Shown here one piece after another: positions 54,976 through 64,000 of a DNA stretch of 64,000 nt. A program made the translations under genes and the position numbers. The notes below the pieces were generated by a model. It did no database searches. It was not told where the DNA came from and saw nothing but the letters and a program-made list of their open reading frames with translations. Origin of the DNA: Macrostomum hystrix (lineage: Eukaryota > Platyhelminthes > Macrostomidae); assembly GCA_950097015.1 (NCBI GenBank), contig CATNEN010000001.1:27371001-27435000 (forward strand), in the 5' to 3' direction. Within the stretch, counting starts at the first letter, position 1; each line of letters starts with the position of its first letter.

Positions 54976-55674
54976 CTCAGAAACCTGGCCAATATTTTCA
55001 TTGAAACTGGAACATGTGCGAATCATTTCGAAGGACAACGGACAGTATATTAGTATAGTTTTATTGATTTATTATGATCATCGATTTCATATTTTATTTT
55101 CTCTACATGCCATTCCTTGTGCATAGAATAGCAATATGCTCCTGAAACAACAAAAGCACTCGAGACCTATAGCTCTTTGTTTTCTCCGCTCTCTGATTTG
55201 TTTATCAACTTTATTAATTGCTTCGTATCGTGCTTAGACCCAGGTAATGTAAAATTGTAACATTGAAACGATATACAATAAAACATTGTCACCATTTAAT
55301 GTGGAAAAAGTAGAAATTTCCAACTCCGTAGTTGATTTTTTCGAAGAAAACCTGAAAAAATCAGTTTACATTTTTTTTCCAAAATAGAACACAATATACT
55401 AAAGAATTTCATGGAATAAGGAACACAAGAAACATCTAAGGTGAAACGAAATGCAGCCAGTTGTCTTCTCGAAAATTCCTCGAAGGATTCGTCAGCTGTG
55501 AAGGTGTTCCCATTGTGTTTTACGATTGCCGCCCGCTGGCTGTTGCTATGGAATGGATAAGATAAGATGAGCCAGGGCTCTTGTAATTGGGCATCCGCTT
55601 GCACCGGGTTTGAGTATAAGAACAGCGCTGCAATCTCTTCTGTTTGTGTGCCGGTGATTTTCTTTAACCTCCAG
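54976..55674. other. Upstream region of LIN28
   Basis: No gene seen. Ends in TTTTCTTTAACCTCCAG (55658-55674), a strong acceptor only 24 bp before the LIN28 start codon. Confidence 0.5.
55658..55674 (+). promoter_or_regulatory. Splice acceptor just upstream of LIN28 start
   Basis: TTTTCTTTAACCTCCAG followed after 24 bp by the start codon. Either a 5' UTR intron end or a spliced-leader trans-splice site. Confidence 0.5.
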
Positions 55675-55698
55675 GTGCATCGGTCATTGACCAGTAAT

Positions 55699-57487
55699 AT
55701 GGAAAACGAAAAACAATGGAAGAAACTAACTTACGGTGAGTCCATCTCGGGCTTAATAATATTATTGATAATTGCAGGAGGGCTGCGGTCAATGGCTCAT
55801 TAATTGATGACACTAGACCCACAGCCAGCGAGGTGGCAATTCTCCCCATTTCGCTGACTGGTCACACAGGTGTGTACATCTGCCATGACTTTCTCATCGT
55901 CAGGCAGTGTACACTCTTACTGTACCTTGGAGGTTGGCCCTCAAGGGCGCAAATTGCACGACAAACCCCAAGCCTTCTCTCTGCGACTGCGCCCAAAATA
56001 AATGTGGCCTCGCCGTGGAATCGAACTTGGGGACCGTGGTGCGAGAGGCAAACGCGTTGACCGCTCTGCCACCGACCCCCTCCATTTCAGGCTTAGTCTC
56101 AAGCGATCGTAAAGTAAGTGTCTTGCTCAAGTACACAATTGGCTTCCTTTGAGATGGGATTCGAACTCCCGACCTCTTGGTCTGGGTTCCGAGTATCCAT
56201 TGTGCCAACATCTCGTCTCGCTCGCAATCACTCACCTTCAGAGCGGAGCCAGGCGGATGCGGCAGCGCCTGAGAAGAACTCAGACGCTCGCAGGTCGGGC
56301 CAGGTGAAGTGGTTCAACCCGTCCCGGGGCTTCGGCTTCATCGTGCCCGATGACGGCGGGCTGAACCTGTTCGTGCACCAGGTAGTTCCACTGTGCGGTT
56401 CTGTCCTGAGCTCGCTTGCAATGCGCCCGTCTCACCTAAACCACTCTCGCTCCCTCCGCTAGTCCGCCCTCGCCATGCCCGGATTTCGTCACCTGGCCGC
56501 CGAGGAGCGAGTGGAATTCGAGACCCTGGCCTCCGCCAAGGGACTGGAGGCCTGCCGAGTCACTGGGCCTGGCGGCGTCCCGTGCCGCGGCACCCAGCGT
56601 CCGAGTATCGCCAACGAAGCTAGGAAGAAGCAGATTGTGACGTGCGAATTTTGGGTTGGGCAATCAAGGCGTAATAATAACATAATAATCTTTTCAGCAG
56701 GCTTGAGCACTTTTTTTAGGGCCCGAAGACCCGAAGTCAACGAGCAGGCTACTCCGCACATTTCACTGACCCCTGAGTACAGACGCACACAGATACCGTA
56801 CACAGGCAGACATGTACATCTGCCCTGACTTCTCATCGTCAGGCAGCGTGCACTCTCCACTGTGCCATGTGTGTAGGCCCTCAAGTGAATGTGGCCTCGC
56901 CGCGGAATCGAGTTTTGGGACTATCGTGGGAGCAACAAACGCGTGAACTGCTCAGCTACTCGCCACCTGCTATTGAGGGGTATTGTACAGTGTGCTTTTC
57001 CAAGAAATTTCAAGAGGTCTGAGAACCTTTAACGGTAGAAAGGCCATTACCGCAAGGCACTACTTTGCAGCCCTCCAACTAAGCCCCGAAATAATCGTGA
57101 CTTGGAGGGAGGAACGAACCAGCGACCTTTGGAAAGTGAGCGGAAAATTTTAGCCCGTTTTCTGGATTTTCAAACCGATTAGTTAACTACAGAAGATACA
57201 GATACAGAGAGCCCTAAAAAAGCTGCCGCAATCACTGCACTCCAATCAGGTGCTACAACTGCGGCCAGGTAGCCCGTCACCTGGCCGCTGACTGCCCTCT
57301 CGGCCAACTCCCAAAGAGCTGCTACTGCTGCCGCTCCGTCAGCCATCTTGTCTCCGACTGCCCGAAGCGCAGCGCTGCCGGCGCCACCGATGACCATTCC
57401 GCCACAGTTGCCGCTGACGCTGCCGCAGACGGGAAAGGACCGGCGGCTGCTTTTGTTGTCAAGTCGAAGCTGGACAAGCGATCATAA
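55699..57487 (+). CDS. LIN28: LIN28-like RNA-binding protein (cold-shock domain plus two CCHC knuckles)
   Basis: Exon 1 55699-55735 ([12 protein letters not shown]), donor GTGAGT. Exon 2 56242-56381 is joined in phase (1+2) and reads [20 protein letters not shown] then LNLFVHQ. Exon 3 from 56463 reads [15 protein letters not shown] and [15 protein letters not shown], the rest of the cold-shock domain, to about 56636-56641. The last exon (acceptor at 57222 or 57249) reads [15 protein letters not shown] and [14 protein letters not shown], two retroviral-type knuckles, and stops at 57485. One cold-shock domain plus two CCHC knuckles is unique to LIN28, which blocks let-7 maturation in the cytoplasm. 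The donor of exon 3 is uncertain because phases of the candidates differ. Introns carry SINEs at 55765-56085 and 56690-56965. Confidence 0.85.
55765..56085 (-). mobile_element. SINE family 1 copy (minus) in LIN28 intron 1
   Basis: From ATAATTGCAGGAGGGCTGCG to ACGCGTTGACCGCTCTGCCA; closely similar to the copy at 54655-54975. Confidence 0.92.
56095..56225 (-). mobile_element. tRNA-derived SINE head (family 2 type)
   Basis: Minus strand: A box TGGCACAATGGATA, B box GGGAGTTCGAATCCC, then the TGAGCAAGACACTTAC body start. The head is closer to a tRNA than in the other copies, but it is fused to the SINE body. Confidence 0.65.
56690..56965 (-). mobile_element. SINE family 1 copy (minus) in LIN28 intron 3
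   Basis: Diverged: CATTTCACTGACCCCTGAGT, CTCATCGTCAGGCAGCGTGC, CGCCGCGGAATCGAG. Confidence 0.8.
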
Positions 57488-57584
57488 CTGCCTGCCCATG
57501 ACGCTAATCGTTTCAGATCGGCTACCTGACATCATTCTACTAAGTGCTGCATGTTCTTTTATCAGTGAATTCCATCAATCAAGT

Positions 57585-58092
57585 CCCACTGCCTCCCACT
57601 CGAGTCCCACTGCCTCCCACTCGAGTCCCACTGCCTCCCACTCGAGTCCCACTGCCTCCCACTCGAGTCCCACTGCCTCCCACTCGAGTCCCACTGCCTC
57701 CCACTCGAGTCCCACTGCCTCCCACTCGAGTCCCACTGCCTCCCACTCGAGTCCCACTGCCTCCCACTCGAGTCCTACTGCCTCCCACTCGAGTCCCACT
57801 GCCTCCCACTCGAGTCCCACTGCCTCCCACTCGAGTCCCACTGCCTCCCACTCGAGTCCCACTGCCTCCCACTCGAGTCCCACTGCCTCCCACTCGAGTC
57901 CCACTGCCTCCCACTCGAGTCCCACTGCCTCCCACTCGAGTCCCACTGCCTCCCACTCGAGTCCCACTGCCTCCCACTCGAGTCCCACTGCCTCCCACTC
58001 GAGTCCCACTGCCTCCCACTCGAGTCCCACTGCCTCCCACTCGAGTCCCACTGCCTCCCACTCGAGTCCCACTGCCTCCCACTCGAGTCCCT
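57585..58092. repeat. 21-bp minisatellite just after LIN28
   Basis: About 24 units of TCCCACTGCCTCCCACTCGA(G), one with TCCTACTG. It starts about 100 bp beyond the LIN28 stop, so it may lie in the 3' UTR. All six phases are open because the period is a multiple of three; the long frames on both strands are artefacts. Confidence 0.95.
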
Positions 58093-58375
58093 CTTTTGTA
58101 AGAGCCTCTTTTGTCCTAAAAGAAGACAAAATTTTTATGTTTCTGTACACGAGTTTGACCTTGTCAGTCTTAAGCAGGTTTTCTGTTCATTTTTATTTAA
58201 GGAGACCACTATAGACGTAGAACAGTTGAAAGAAATGTCAAAGCACTTGAGTATTGTGCGTTTGTCAGCACACATATTACTATAGTCTTGTGCTTTTAGA
58301 ATGTCATGATTTTTGTCTGCGATACTGACAGGTACAAAGTGTCTCTCAGTCGGTAGGGGTTGGGTGGCAGTGGTG

Positions 58376-58456
58376 TATCGGGGTTGCAGTGCACACACTG
58401 GGGTTGCAGTGCACACACTGGGGTTGCAGTGCACACACTGTGGTTGCAGTGCACAT
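58376..58456 (-). repeat. 20-bp repeat, four units, inverted relative to 61110-61462
   Basis: GGGGTTGCAGTGCACACACT repeated. The reverse complement (GTGTGCACTGCAACCCCA) is the unit of the array in MARVEL-gene intron 2. Confidence 0.9.
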
Positions 58457-58906
58457 ATAATTAAATATATTTATTTAGAGGAAAATTAGCTTAATGAGGG
58501 GAGCTATATGGCCCAGGTTCCATGTACAGCGCTCCATGTACTGTCTTCTAGGGGTCACGTGAGTGTTTGGGGTGGCGCTGCGGACTCCCGGTCTAACCTA
58601 AATACGAGTACATAGGCACACTCTGGTGAGGCCTTTAACTTCTCCTGGTTGGCTGATTCATTCTAGCTAATAACAGCTGGCAACAAGCCCCCACAGGACC
58701 AATCTGAACCCAATGCCCCCGCCAAGCTATTGCTAGGGAGTCTATATTGTTTATCGGATCTAGTTCTACCGGGATTTCAGCGAACGCTGGCAAAAGGAAC
58801 ATCACGAATTCCTCAGGCATTTGTGCGAGTCTCCGTGTCCACTTTTTATACTGGCGACTTCTCGATATCTGCCACCGGTGAGTGCCAGCCAAGCTATGCA
58901 ATTTTA
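58457..58906. other. Intergenic, nothing recognised
   Basis: Unique sequence between two arrays. No gene supported. Confidence 0.45.
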
Positions 58907-59392
58907 CATAGATGGATGAGGGGGGAGAAAGGACTGGATGAGGGGGGGAGAAAGGACCATGAGGGGGAGAAAGGACTGGATGAGGGGGGAGAAAGGACTG
59001 GATGAGGGGGGAGAAAGGACCATGAGGGGGAGAAAGGACTGGATGAGGGGGGAGAAAGGACTGGATGAGGGGGTAGAAAGGACTGGATGAGGGTGGGAGA
59101 AAGGACTGGATGAGGGGGGGAGAAAGGACCATGAGGGGGAGAAAGGACTGGATGAGGGGGGAGAAAGGACTGGATGAAGGTGGGAGAAAGGACTGGATGA
59201 GGGGGGAGAAAGGACTGGATGAGGGTGGGAGAAAGGACTGGATGAGGGGGGAGAAAGGACTGGATGAGGGTGGGAGAAAGGACTGGATGAGGGTGGGAGA
59301 AAGGACTGGATGAGGGGGGAGAAAGGACTGGATGAGGGTGGGAGAAAGGACTGGATGAGGGTGGGAGAAAGGACTGGATGAGGGGGGAGTGT
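58907..59392 (+). repeat. 20-24 bp G-rich minisatellite, first array
   Basis: About 22 units of GAGAAAGGACTGGATGAGGG(GGG); some are replaced by GAGAAAGGACCATGAGGG. The plus strand is strongly G/A-rich. Confidence 0.95.
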
Positions 59393-59778
59393 AGCGACTT
59401 TCGGTTACGCGACTTGTTTGTACTTGCTCTGATTGTGTCTCTCTTTTCTTTATCGCTGCACCCCCCTCCTTCCCCCTGCCCCTGCTACTCTCCACGATTG
59501 TACCCCAACCCCCCCTTTCGTCGCTTTCCTTTGTCTGCCTATGTACATCTGAGGCGGGGTTTAACCCTATCCTTACTATCGATCGCTTCTCTCTAGCCGC
59601 TAGTGTTGAGTTCAAATATAATGTCTCGCCCTCTGGGCTTTTGTGAGTCGTCCCCCATTGCGCTCTCTGTCTCGTTTGAGGTTTGGCCGTAAAGACGGTC
59701 TCTTGCTGCGAAGATTCAATTAATTGCATGACTTCAACTCGCTTCGCTTCTTAATTCACTCGAAGTAAACACATTCGA
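59393..59778. other. Unique spacer between two halves of one minisatellite
   Basis: About 385 bp of non-repeat sequence (CGACTTTCGGTTACGCGAC at the left, CACATTCGAGGACTGG at the right) splits the array. It looks like an insertion into the array, but I see no target duplication or terminal repeat. Confidence 0.5.
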
Positions 59779-60148
59779 GGACTGGATGAGGGTGGGAGAA
59801 AGGACTGGATGAGGGGGGGAGAAAGGACCATGAGGGGGAGAAAGGACTGGATGAGGGGGGAGAAAGGACTGGATGAGGGGGGAGAAAGGACCATGAGGGG
59901 GAGAAAGGACTGGGTGAGGGTGGAGAAAGGACTGGATGAGGGGGAGAAAGGACTGGATGAGGGGGGAGAAAGGACTGGATGAGGGGGAGAAAGGACTGGA
60001 TGAGGGGGGAGAAAGGACTGGATGAGGGGGAGAAAGGACTGGATGAGGGGGGGAGAAAGGGCTGGATGAGGGGGGAGAAAGGACTGGATGAGGGGGGAGA
60101 AAGGACTGGATGAGGTGGGAGAAAGGACTGGATGAGGGGGGAGAAAGA
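59779..60148 (+). repeat. 20-24 bp G-rich minisatellite, second array
   Basis: About 16 more units of the same type as 58907-59392. Lies directly upstream of the MARVEL gene. Confidence 0.95.
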
Positions 60149-60260
60149 GCTGACAAGTGAGCTAGAGTTCGAGAAACGAGATACGAGACACGAGATTTGA
60201 CACTGAGTCACAGTGCTCAATGCGCAATTTCTAAAGACAGCTGCGGGCCAAGCAAAGCCA

Positions 60261-61619
60261 ATGAGTGAAGTGGATGGCTTTGAGAGACGTCGAGATGCTC
60301 GCCCCAGTCCCGGCATCGGACTGGACTGCTCATTCATAACATCCTGGACGGGAATTCTGCTCATTGCCGCCTTTGTCAGCTCAGTACTGGAGGTCATCTG
60401 CAGCTCATTAAAGCCTTTTGTGTATCTGGGCGGCGCCTTCATCACCTTCACTGGCACCCTCGGCTCTGTCGTCTGCGGAATCATCTTCCTGCTGTACCTG
60501 TTCCGCATCGTGCCCAGCGTGCCCGGACCCTGCGGATTGGTGGTGAGTAACACCTGTGACTAGCACCTGTGTCTAGCACCTGTGTCCAACACCTGTGTCT
60601 AACACCTGTGTCTAACACCTGTGTCTAACACCTGTGTCTAACTCCACCTGTGTCTAACACCTGTGTCTAACACCACCTGTGTCTAACTCCACCTGTGTTT
60701 AACACCTGTGTCTAACACTTGTTTCTAACACCTGTGTCTAACACCTGTGTCTAACACCTGTGTCTAACACCTGTGTCTAACACCTGTGTCTAACACCTGT
60801 GTCTAACACCTGTGTCTAACACCTGTATCCAACGCCTGTGTCTAGCTTAACCTGCATATTATCTCGCTAGTATTTCAAACCAATGATGTCTAAAATTGCC
60901 ACATTAATATGGTTATTATCACTTGATTGCACAGAAAAATGTCTGCTTTCAGATGCTCGTGTACTTCTGTTCTGGAACTTTGATGGGCCTGATGGCCTAC
61001 TCAATTTCAGTGGCCTTCTCGGTGGCCGTTCATTCAGCGAAGAAGCTAGGCATCCCTGCTGTGTGCAGCGCTGTGAGTTTCTGCGGGCTTTTTGTACTTG
61101 AGTTGCAACCCCACAGTGTGCACTGCAACCCCAGTGTGTGCACTGCAACCCCAGTGTGTGCACTGCAACCCCAGTGTGTGCACTGCAACCCCTGTGTGCA
61201 CTGCAACCCCTGTGTGCACTGCAACCCCTGTGTGCACTGCAACCCCTGTGTGCACTGCAACCCCTGTGTGCACTGCAACCCCTGTGTGCACTGCAACCCC
61301 AGTGTGTGCACTGCAACCCCTGTGTGCACTGCAACCCCTGTGTGCACTGCAACCCCTGTGTGCACTGCAACCCCTGTGTGCACTGCAACCCCTGTGTGCA
61401 CTGCAACCCCTGTGTGCACTGCAACCCCTGTGTGCACTGCAACCCCTGTGTGCACTGCGACCCCAATCAGTGACTCGAATCTCGCACCTGTCAACTGCTC
61501 AGGTGTTCTCGGGTATCGCCATGATTGTTCACGGAGTCCTGGCCTTCCTGATGTTCCTGAAGTGGCAGGTGTTGAAACGCGACTTTCATCGGGGCGAGTG
61601 CGGCAACTTGGTTGCCTGA
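60261..61619 (+). CDS. Four-span MARVEL-domain membrane protein
   Basis: Exons 60261-60542, 60953-61072 and 61503-61619, all phase 0 with good borders (TTGGTG/GTGAGT, TTTCAG/ATGC, GCGCT/GTGAGT, CTCAG/GTGT); 172 residues. Predicted spans: about 26-46 (WTGILLIAAFVSSVLEVIC), 56-80 (GGAFITFTGTLGSVVCGIIF), 95-120 (LVYFCSGTLMGLMAYSISVA) and 135-153 (VFSGIAMIVHGVLAFLMFL). Length, four spans and short cytosolic ends fit the MARVEL superfamily (CMTM/plasmolipin type), proteins of membrane apposition and vesicle traffic. Which subfamily is not clear. The ATG at 60213 is in frame upstream, but the context and polar MSEVDGFERRR start favour 60261. Both introns are largely tandem repeat. Confidence 0.8.
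60552..60850. repeat. 13-bp minisatellite in MARVEL-gene intron 1
   Basis: About 20 units of CACCTGTGTCTAA, with variants, starting only about 10 bp after the splice donor. Confidence 0.95.
61110..61462 (+). repeat. 18/20-bp minisatellite in MARVEL-gene intron 2
   Basis: Units GTGCACTGCAACCCCTGT (18 bp) and GTGTGCACTGCAACCCCA (20 bp) in about 19 copies, filling most of the intron. A short inverted relative lies at 58376-58456. Confidence 0.95.
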
Positions 61620-62119
61620 GCTGCCACGGTCGGATGGCTCGCAGCGTCAGCCTGATTTATGGAGGCCACGGTTGCTAGGCTGAAATTTGAAGGCTGTAGC
61701 TTTAAATTTAGCTTTGTTTTTTATTATATGTCGTAGTTTAGTAGGCACTGAGGCAGTGTAAGTGCTTTTATAATCCGCAGAGTGTTTAGAATCATTTGAT
61801 ATTATAGATCGGTCCTAAATAGACATGCATTAGCACGTGTTCTATGATTCGTATATTTCGTGAACTTTAAGAAAGCTGTTTACTTGCACCCGCTTTTGAC
61901 CAAGTGAATACGCATTTGCATAGTTAATAAGTAACATTCTCAGCACAAAAACTTGATTACTGATTGCATGCATTCCTGCCTTACTAAGTACCCTAATATT
62001 CTAGCATATGAACTTGCCATTTCAACACCTTTCTGGTGGCCCAACACACTATTTCCTCCTTGTCAACGGGCTGGCAGACACCCTGAGCAGCCAAAAATAC
62101 CCCCCTCCTCAGCAGGCAA
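61620..62119. other. 3' flank of MARVEL gene, nothing further recognised
   Basis: No clear AATAAA found. Unique sequence up to the next array. Confidence 0.45.
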
Positions 62120-62493
62120 CCAAATCCAACTGTCTTCCACTGAAATCACACTGTCTACAGACTGAAATCCCACTGTCTTCCACTGAAATCCAACTGTCTT
62201 CCACTGAAATCCAACTGTCTTCCATTGAAATCCAACTGTCTTCCATTGAAATCCCACTGTCTTCCATTGAAATCCCACTGTCTTCCACTGAAATCCCACT
62301 GTCTTGCACTGAAATCCCATTGTCTTCCACTGAAATCCCACTGTCTTCCACTGAAATCCAACTGTCTTCCACTGAAATCCAACTGTTTTCCACTGAAATC
62401 CAACTGTCTTCCACTGAAATCCAACTGTCTTCCACTGAAATCCCACTGTCTTCCACTGAAATCCAACTGTATTCCACTGAAATCCCGCTGTCA
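62120..62493. repeat. 21-bp minisatellite
   Basis: About 18 units of TGAAATCCAACTGTCTTCCA(C), with CCA/CAA variants. The open frames on both strands reflect the 7-codon period. Confidence 0.95.
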
Positions 62494-62503
62494 AAGAAAG
62501 AAA

Positions 62504-62662
62504 GAAGTGGCTGAGGGGGAGAAAGGAGTGGCTGGGGGGAGAAAGGAGTTGCTGGGGGAGAAAGGAGTGGCTGGGGGAGAAAGAAGTGGCTGAGGGGAGA
62601 AAGAAGTGGCTTGGGGGAGAAAGGAGGTGGCTGGGGGGAGAAAGGAGTGGCTGGGGTGAGAA
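62504..62662 (+). repeat. About 21-bp G-rich minisatellite
   Basis: About 7 units of GAGAAAGGAGTGGCTGGGGG, related to the GAGAAAGGACTGGATGAGGG arrays at 58907-60148. Confidence 0.9.
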
Positions 62663-62704
62663 TTTAATTTATTTTGGCAATAATATTATGCAGTTATTTG
62701 CAAT

Positions 62705-64000
62705 ACTTCAGAATGGGATACTTTAGAATGGGATACTTTAGAATGGGATACTTTAGAATGGGATACTTTAGAATGGGATACTTCAGAATGGGATACTTCA
62801 GAATGGGATATTTCAGAATGGGATACTTCAGAATGGGATAATTCAGAATGGGATACTTCAGAATGGGATACTTCAGAATGGGATACTTCAGAATGGGATA
62901 CTTCAGAATGGGATACTTCAGAATGGGATATTTTAGAATGGGATACTTCAGAATGGGATACTTCAGAATGGGATACTTCAGAATGGGATACTTCAGAATG
63001 GGATACTTCAGAATGGGATACTTCAGAATGGGATACTTCAGAATGGGATACTTCAGAATGGGATATTTCAGAATGGGATACTTCAGAATGGGATATTTCA
63101 GAATGGGATACTTCAGAATGGGATACTTCAGAATGGGATACTTTAGAATGGGATACTTCAGAATGGGATACTTCAGAATGGGATACTTTAGAATGGGATA
63201 CTTTAGAATGGGATACTTTAGAATGGGATACTTTAGAATGGGATACTTTAGAATGGGATACTTTAGAATGGGATACTTCAGAATGGGATACTTCAGAATG
63301 GGATATTTTAGAATGGGATACTTCAGAATGGGATACTTCAGAATGGGATACTTTAGAATGGGATACTTCAGAATGGGATACTTCAGAATGGGATACTTCA
63401 GAATGGGATACTTCAGAATGGGATACTTCAGAATGGGATACTTCAGAATGGGATATTTCAGAATGGGATACTTCAGAATGGGATATTTCAGAATGGGATA
63501 CTTCAGAATGGGATACTTCAGAATGGGATATTTTAGAATGGGATACTTCAGAATGGGATATTTTAGAATGGGATACTTCAGAATGGGATACTTTAGAATG
63601 GGGTACTTTAGAATGGGATACTTCAGAATGGGATACTTCAGAATGGGATACTTTAGAATGGGATACTTTAGAATGGGATACTTTAGAATGGGATACTTCA
63701 GAATGGGATACTTTAGAATGGGAAACTTCAGAATGGGAAACTTCAGAATGGGATACTTCAGAATGGGATACTTTAGAATGGGATATTTCAGAATGGGATA
63801 CTTTAGAATGGGATACTTTAGAATGGGATACTTTAGAATGGGATACTTTAGAATGGGATACTTCAGAATGGGATACTTCAGAATGGGATACTTTAGAATG
63901 GGATACTTCAGAATGGGAAACTTCAGAATGGGATACTTCAGAATGGGAAACTTCAGAATGGGATACTTCAGAATGGGATACTTTAGAATGGGATACTTCA
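62705..64000 (+). repeat. 15-bp minisatellite running off the window
   Basis: About 86 units of GAATGGGATACTTCA in perfect 15-bp register to the right edge. In the frame ATG-GGA-TAC-TTC-AGA the usual variants (TAT for TAC, TTT for TTC) are synonymous; a few units read AAC for TAC and one has TAA (62838-62840). From 62848 the frame is open to the edge. Confidence 0.95.

Noticed and set aside
57348-58214. 288-codon plus-strand frame and long minus-strand frames over the same DNA
   Set aside because: A 21-bp period keeps every phase open once one unit lacks stops. The left end is the LIN28 last exon read in the wrong phase.
58635-60553. Minus-strand proline/serine-rich frames of 265-364 codons
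   Set aside because: They translate the antisense of the GAGAAAGGACTGGATGAGGG arrays and, at 60213-60553, the antisense of a MARVEL exon.

Overview
The window is metazoan nuclear DNA. Genes have GT-AG introns, TATA boxes and AATAAA signals. Two conserved animal genes are present (ribosomal protein S7 and a LIN28 orthologue), along with tRNA-derived SINEs, LTR and non-LTR retrotransposon remnants, and an unusually heavy load of tandem repeats. Codon use in genes is C/G-ending, and splice-acceptor-like sites lie just upstream of start codons. With the repeat load this suggests a free-living flatworm (macrostomid type) or another lophotrochozoan; the organism is an inference, not something the sequence proves.

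Layout. 1-6000 is a 62-bp satellite with higher-order periodicity that decays into relatives up to 6835. 7760-9050 holds two gene fragments: a NACHT/WD-repeat-type exon (minus) and a broken WSC domain (plus). 9375-11108 (minus) is a single-exon gene for a secreted protein resembling a cut-short EGFR/ErbB ectodomain. 12484-13640 holds decayed reading frames, one possibly from a virus-like capsid gene. 14490-14690 is a second broken WSC exon.

16379-37525 is the most interesting part. Six tandem, co-oriented two-exon genes encode type I membrane proteins of one family that I cannot assign to a named family. Each has a signal peptide, a C-type-lectin-like cysteine/tryptophan pattern split by one phase-2 intron, a furin-type R-X-K/R-R-A site directly after the last ectodomain cysteine, a short cysteine-free stalk, one membrane span running into a cysteine cluster, and a short tail. 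All six reading frames join intact across the predicted splice. The layout implies that the lectin-like head is released from a membrane precursor. SINEs, two 20-bp arrays (one made of consensus 5' splice sites, one containing TTAGGG) and MITE-like hairpins are interspersed.

39127-45077 is a DNA transposon with 5-bp target duplications that was split by an LTR element with 1.4-kb repeats. The LTR element's internal gene has an in-frame TGA followed by the CARYYA readthrough consensus. 48380-49945 is a 5'-truncated non-LTR reverse transcriptase. 50254-52285 is RPS7, 55675-57487 is LIN28 (cold-shock domain plus two CCHC knuckles) and 60261-61619 is a four-span MARVEL protein. These genes sit among minisatellites with periods of about 13-24 bp, several inside introns. 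The window ends in a 15-bp array (62705-64000) that is nearly open as a (Met-Gly-Tyr-Phe-Arg) repeat.
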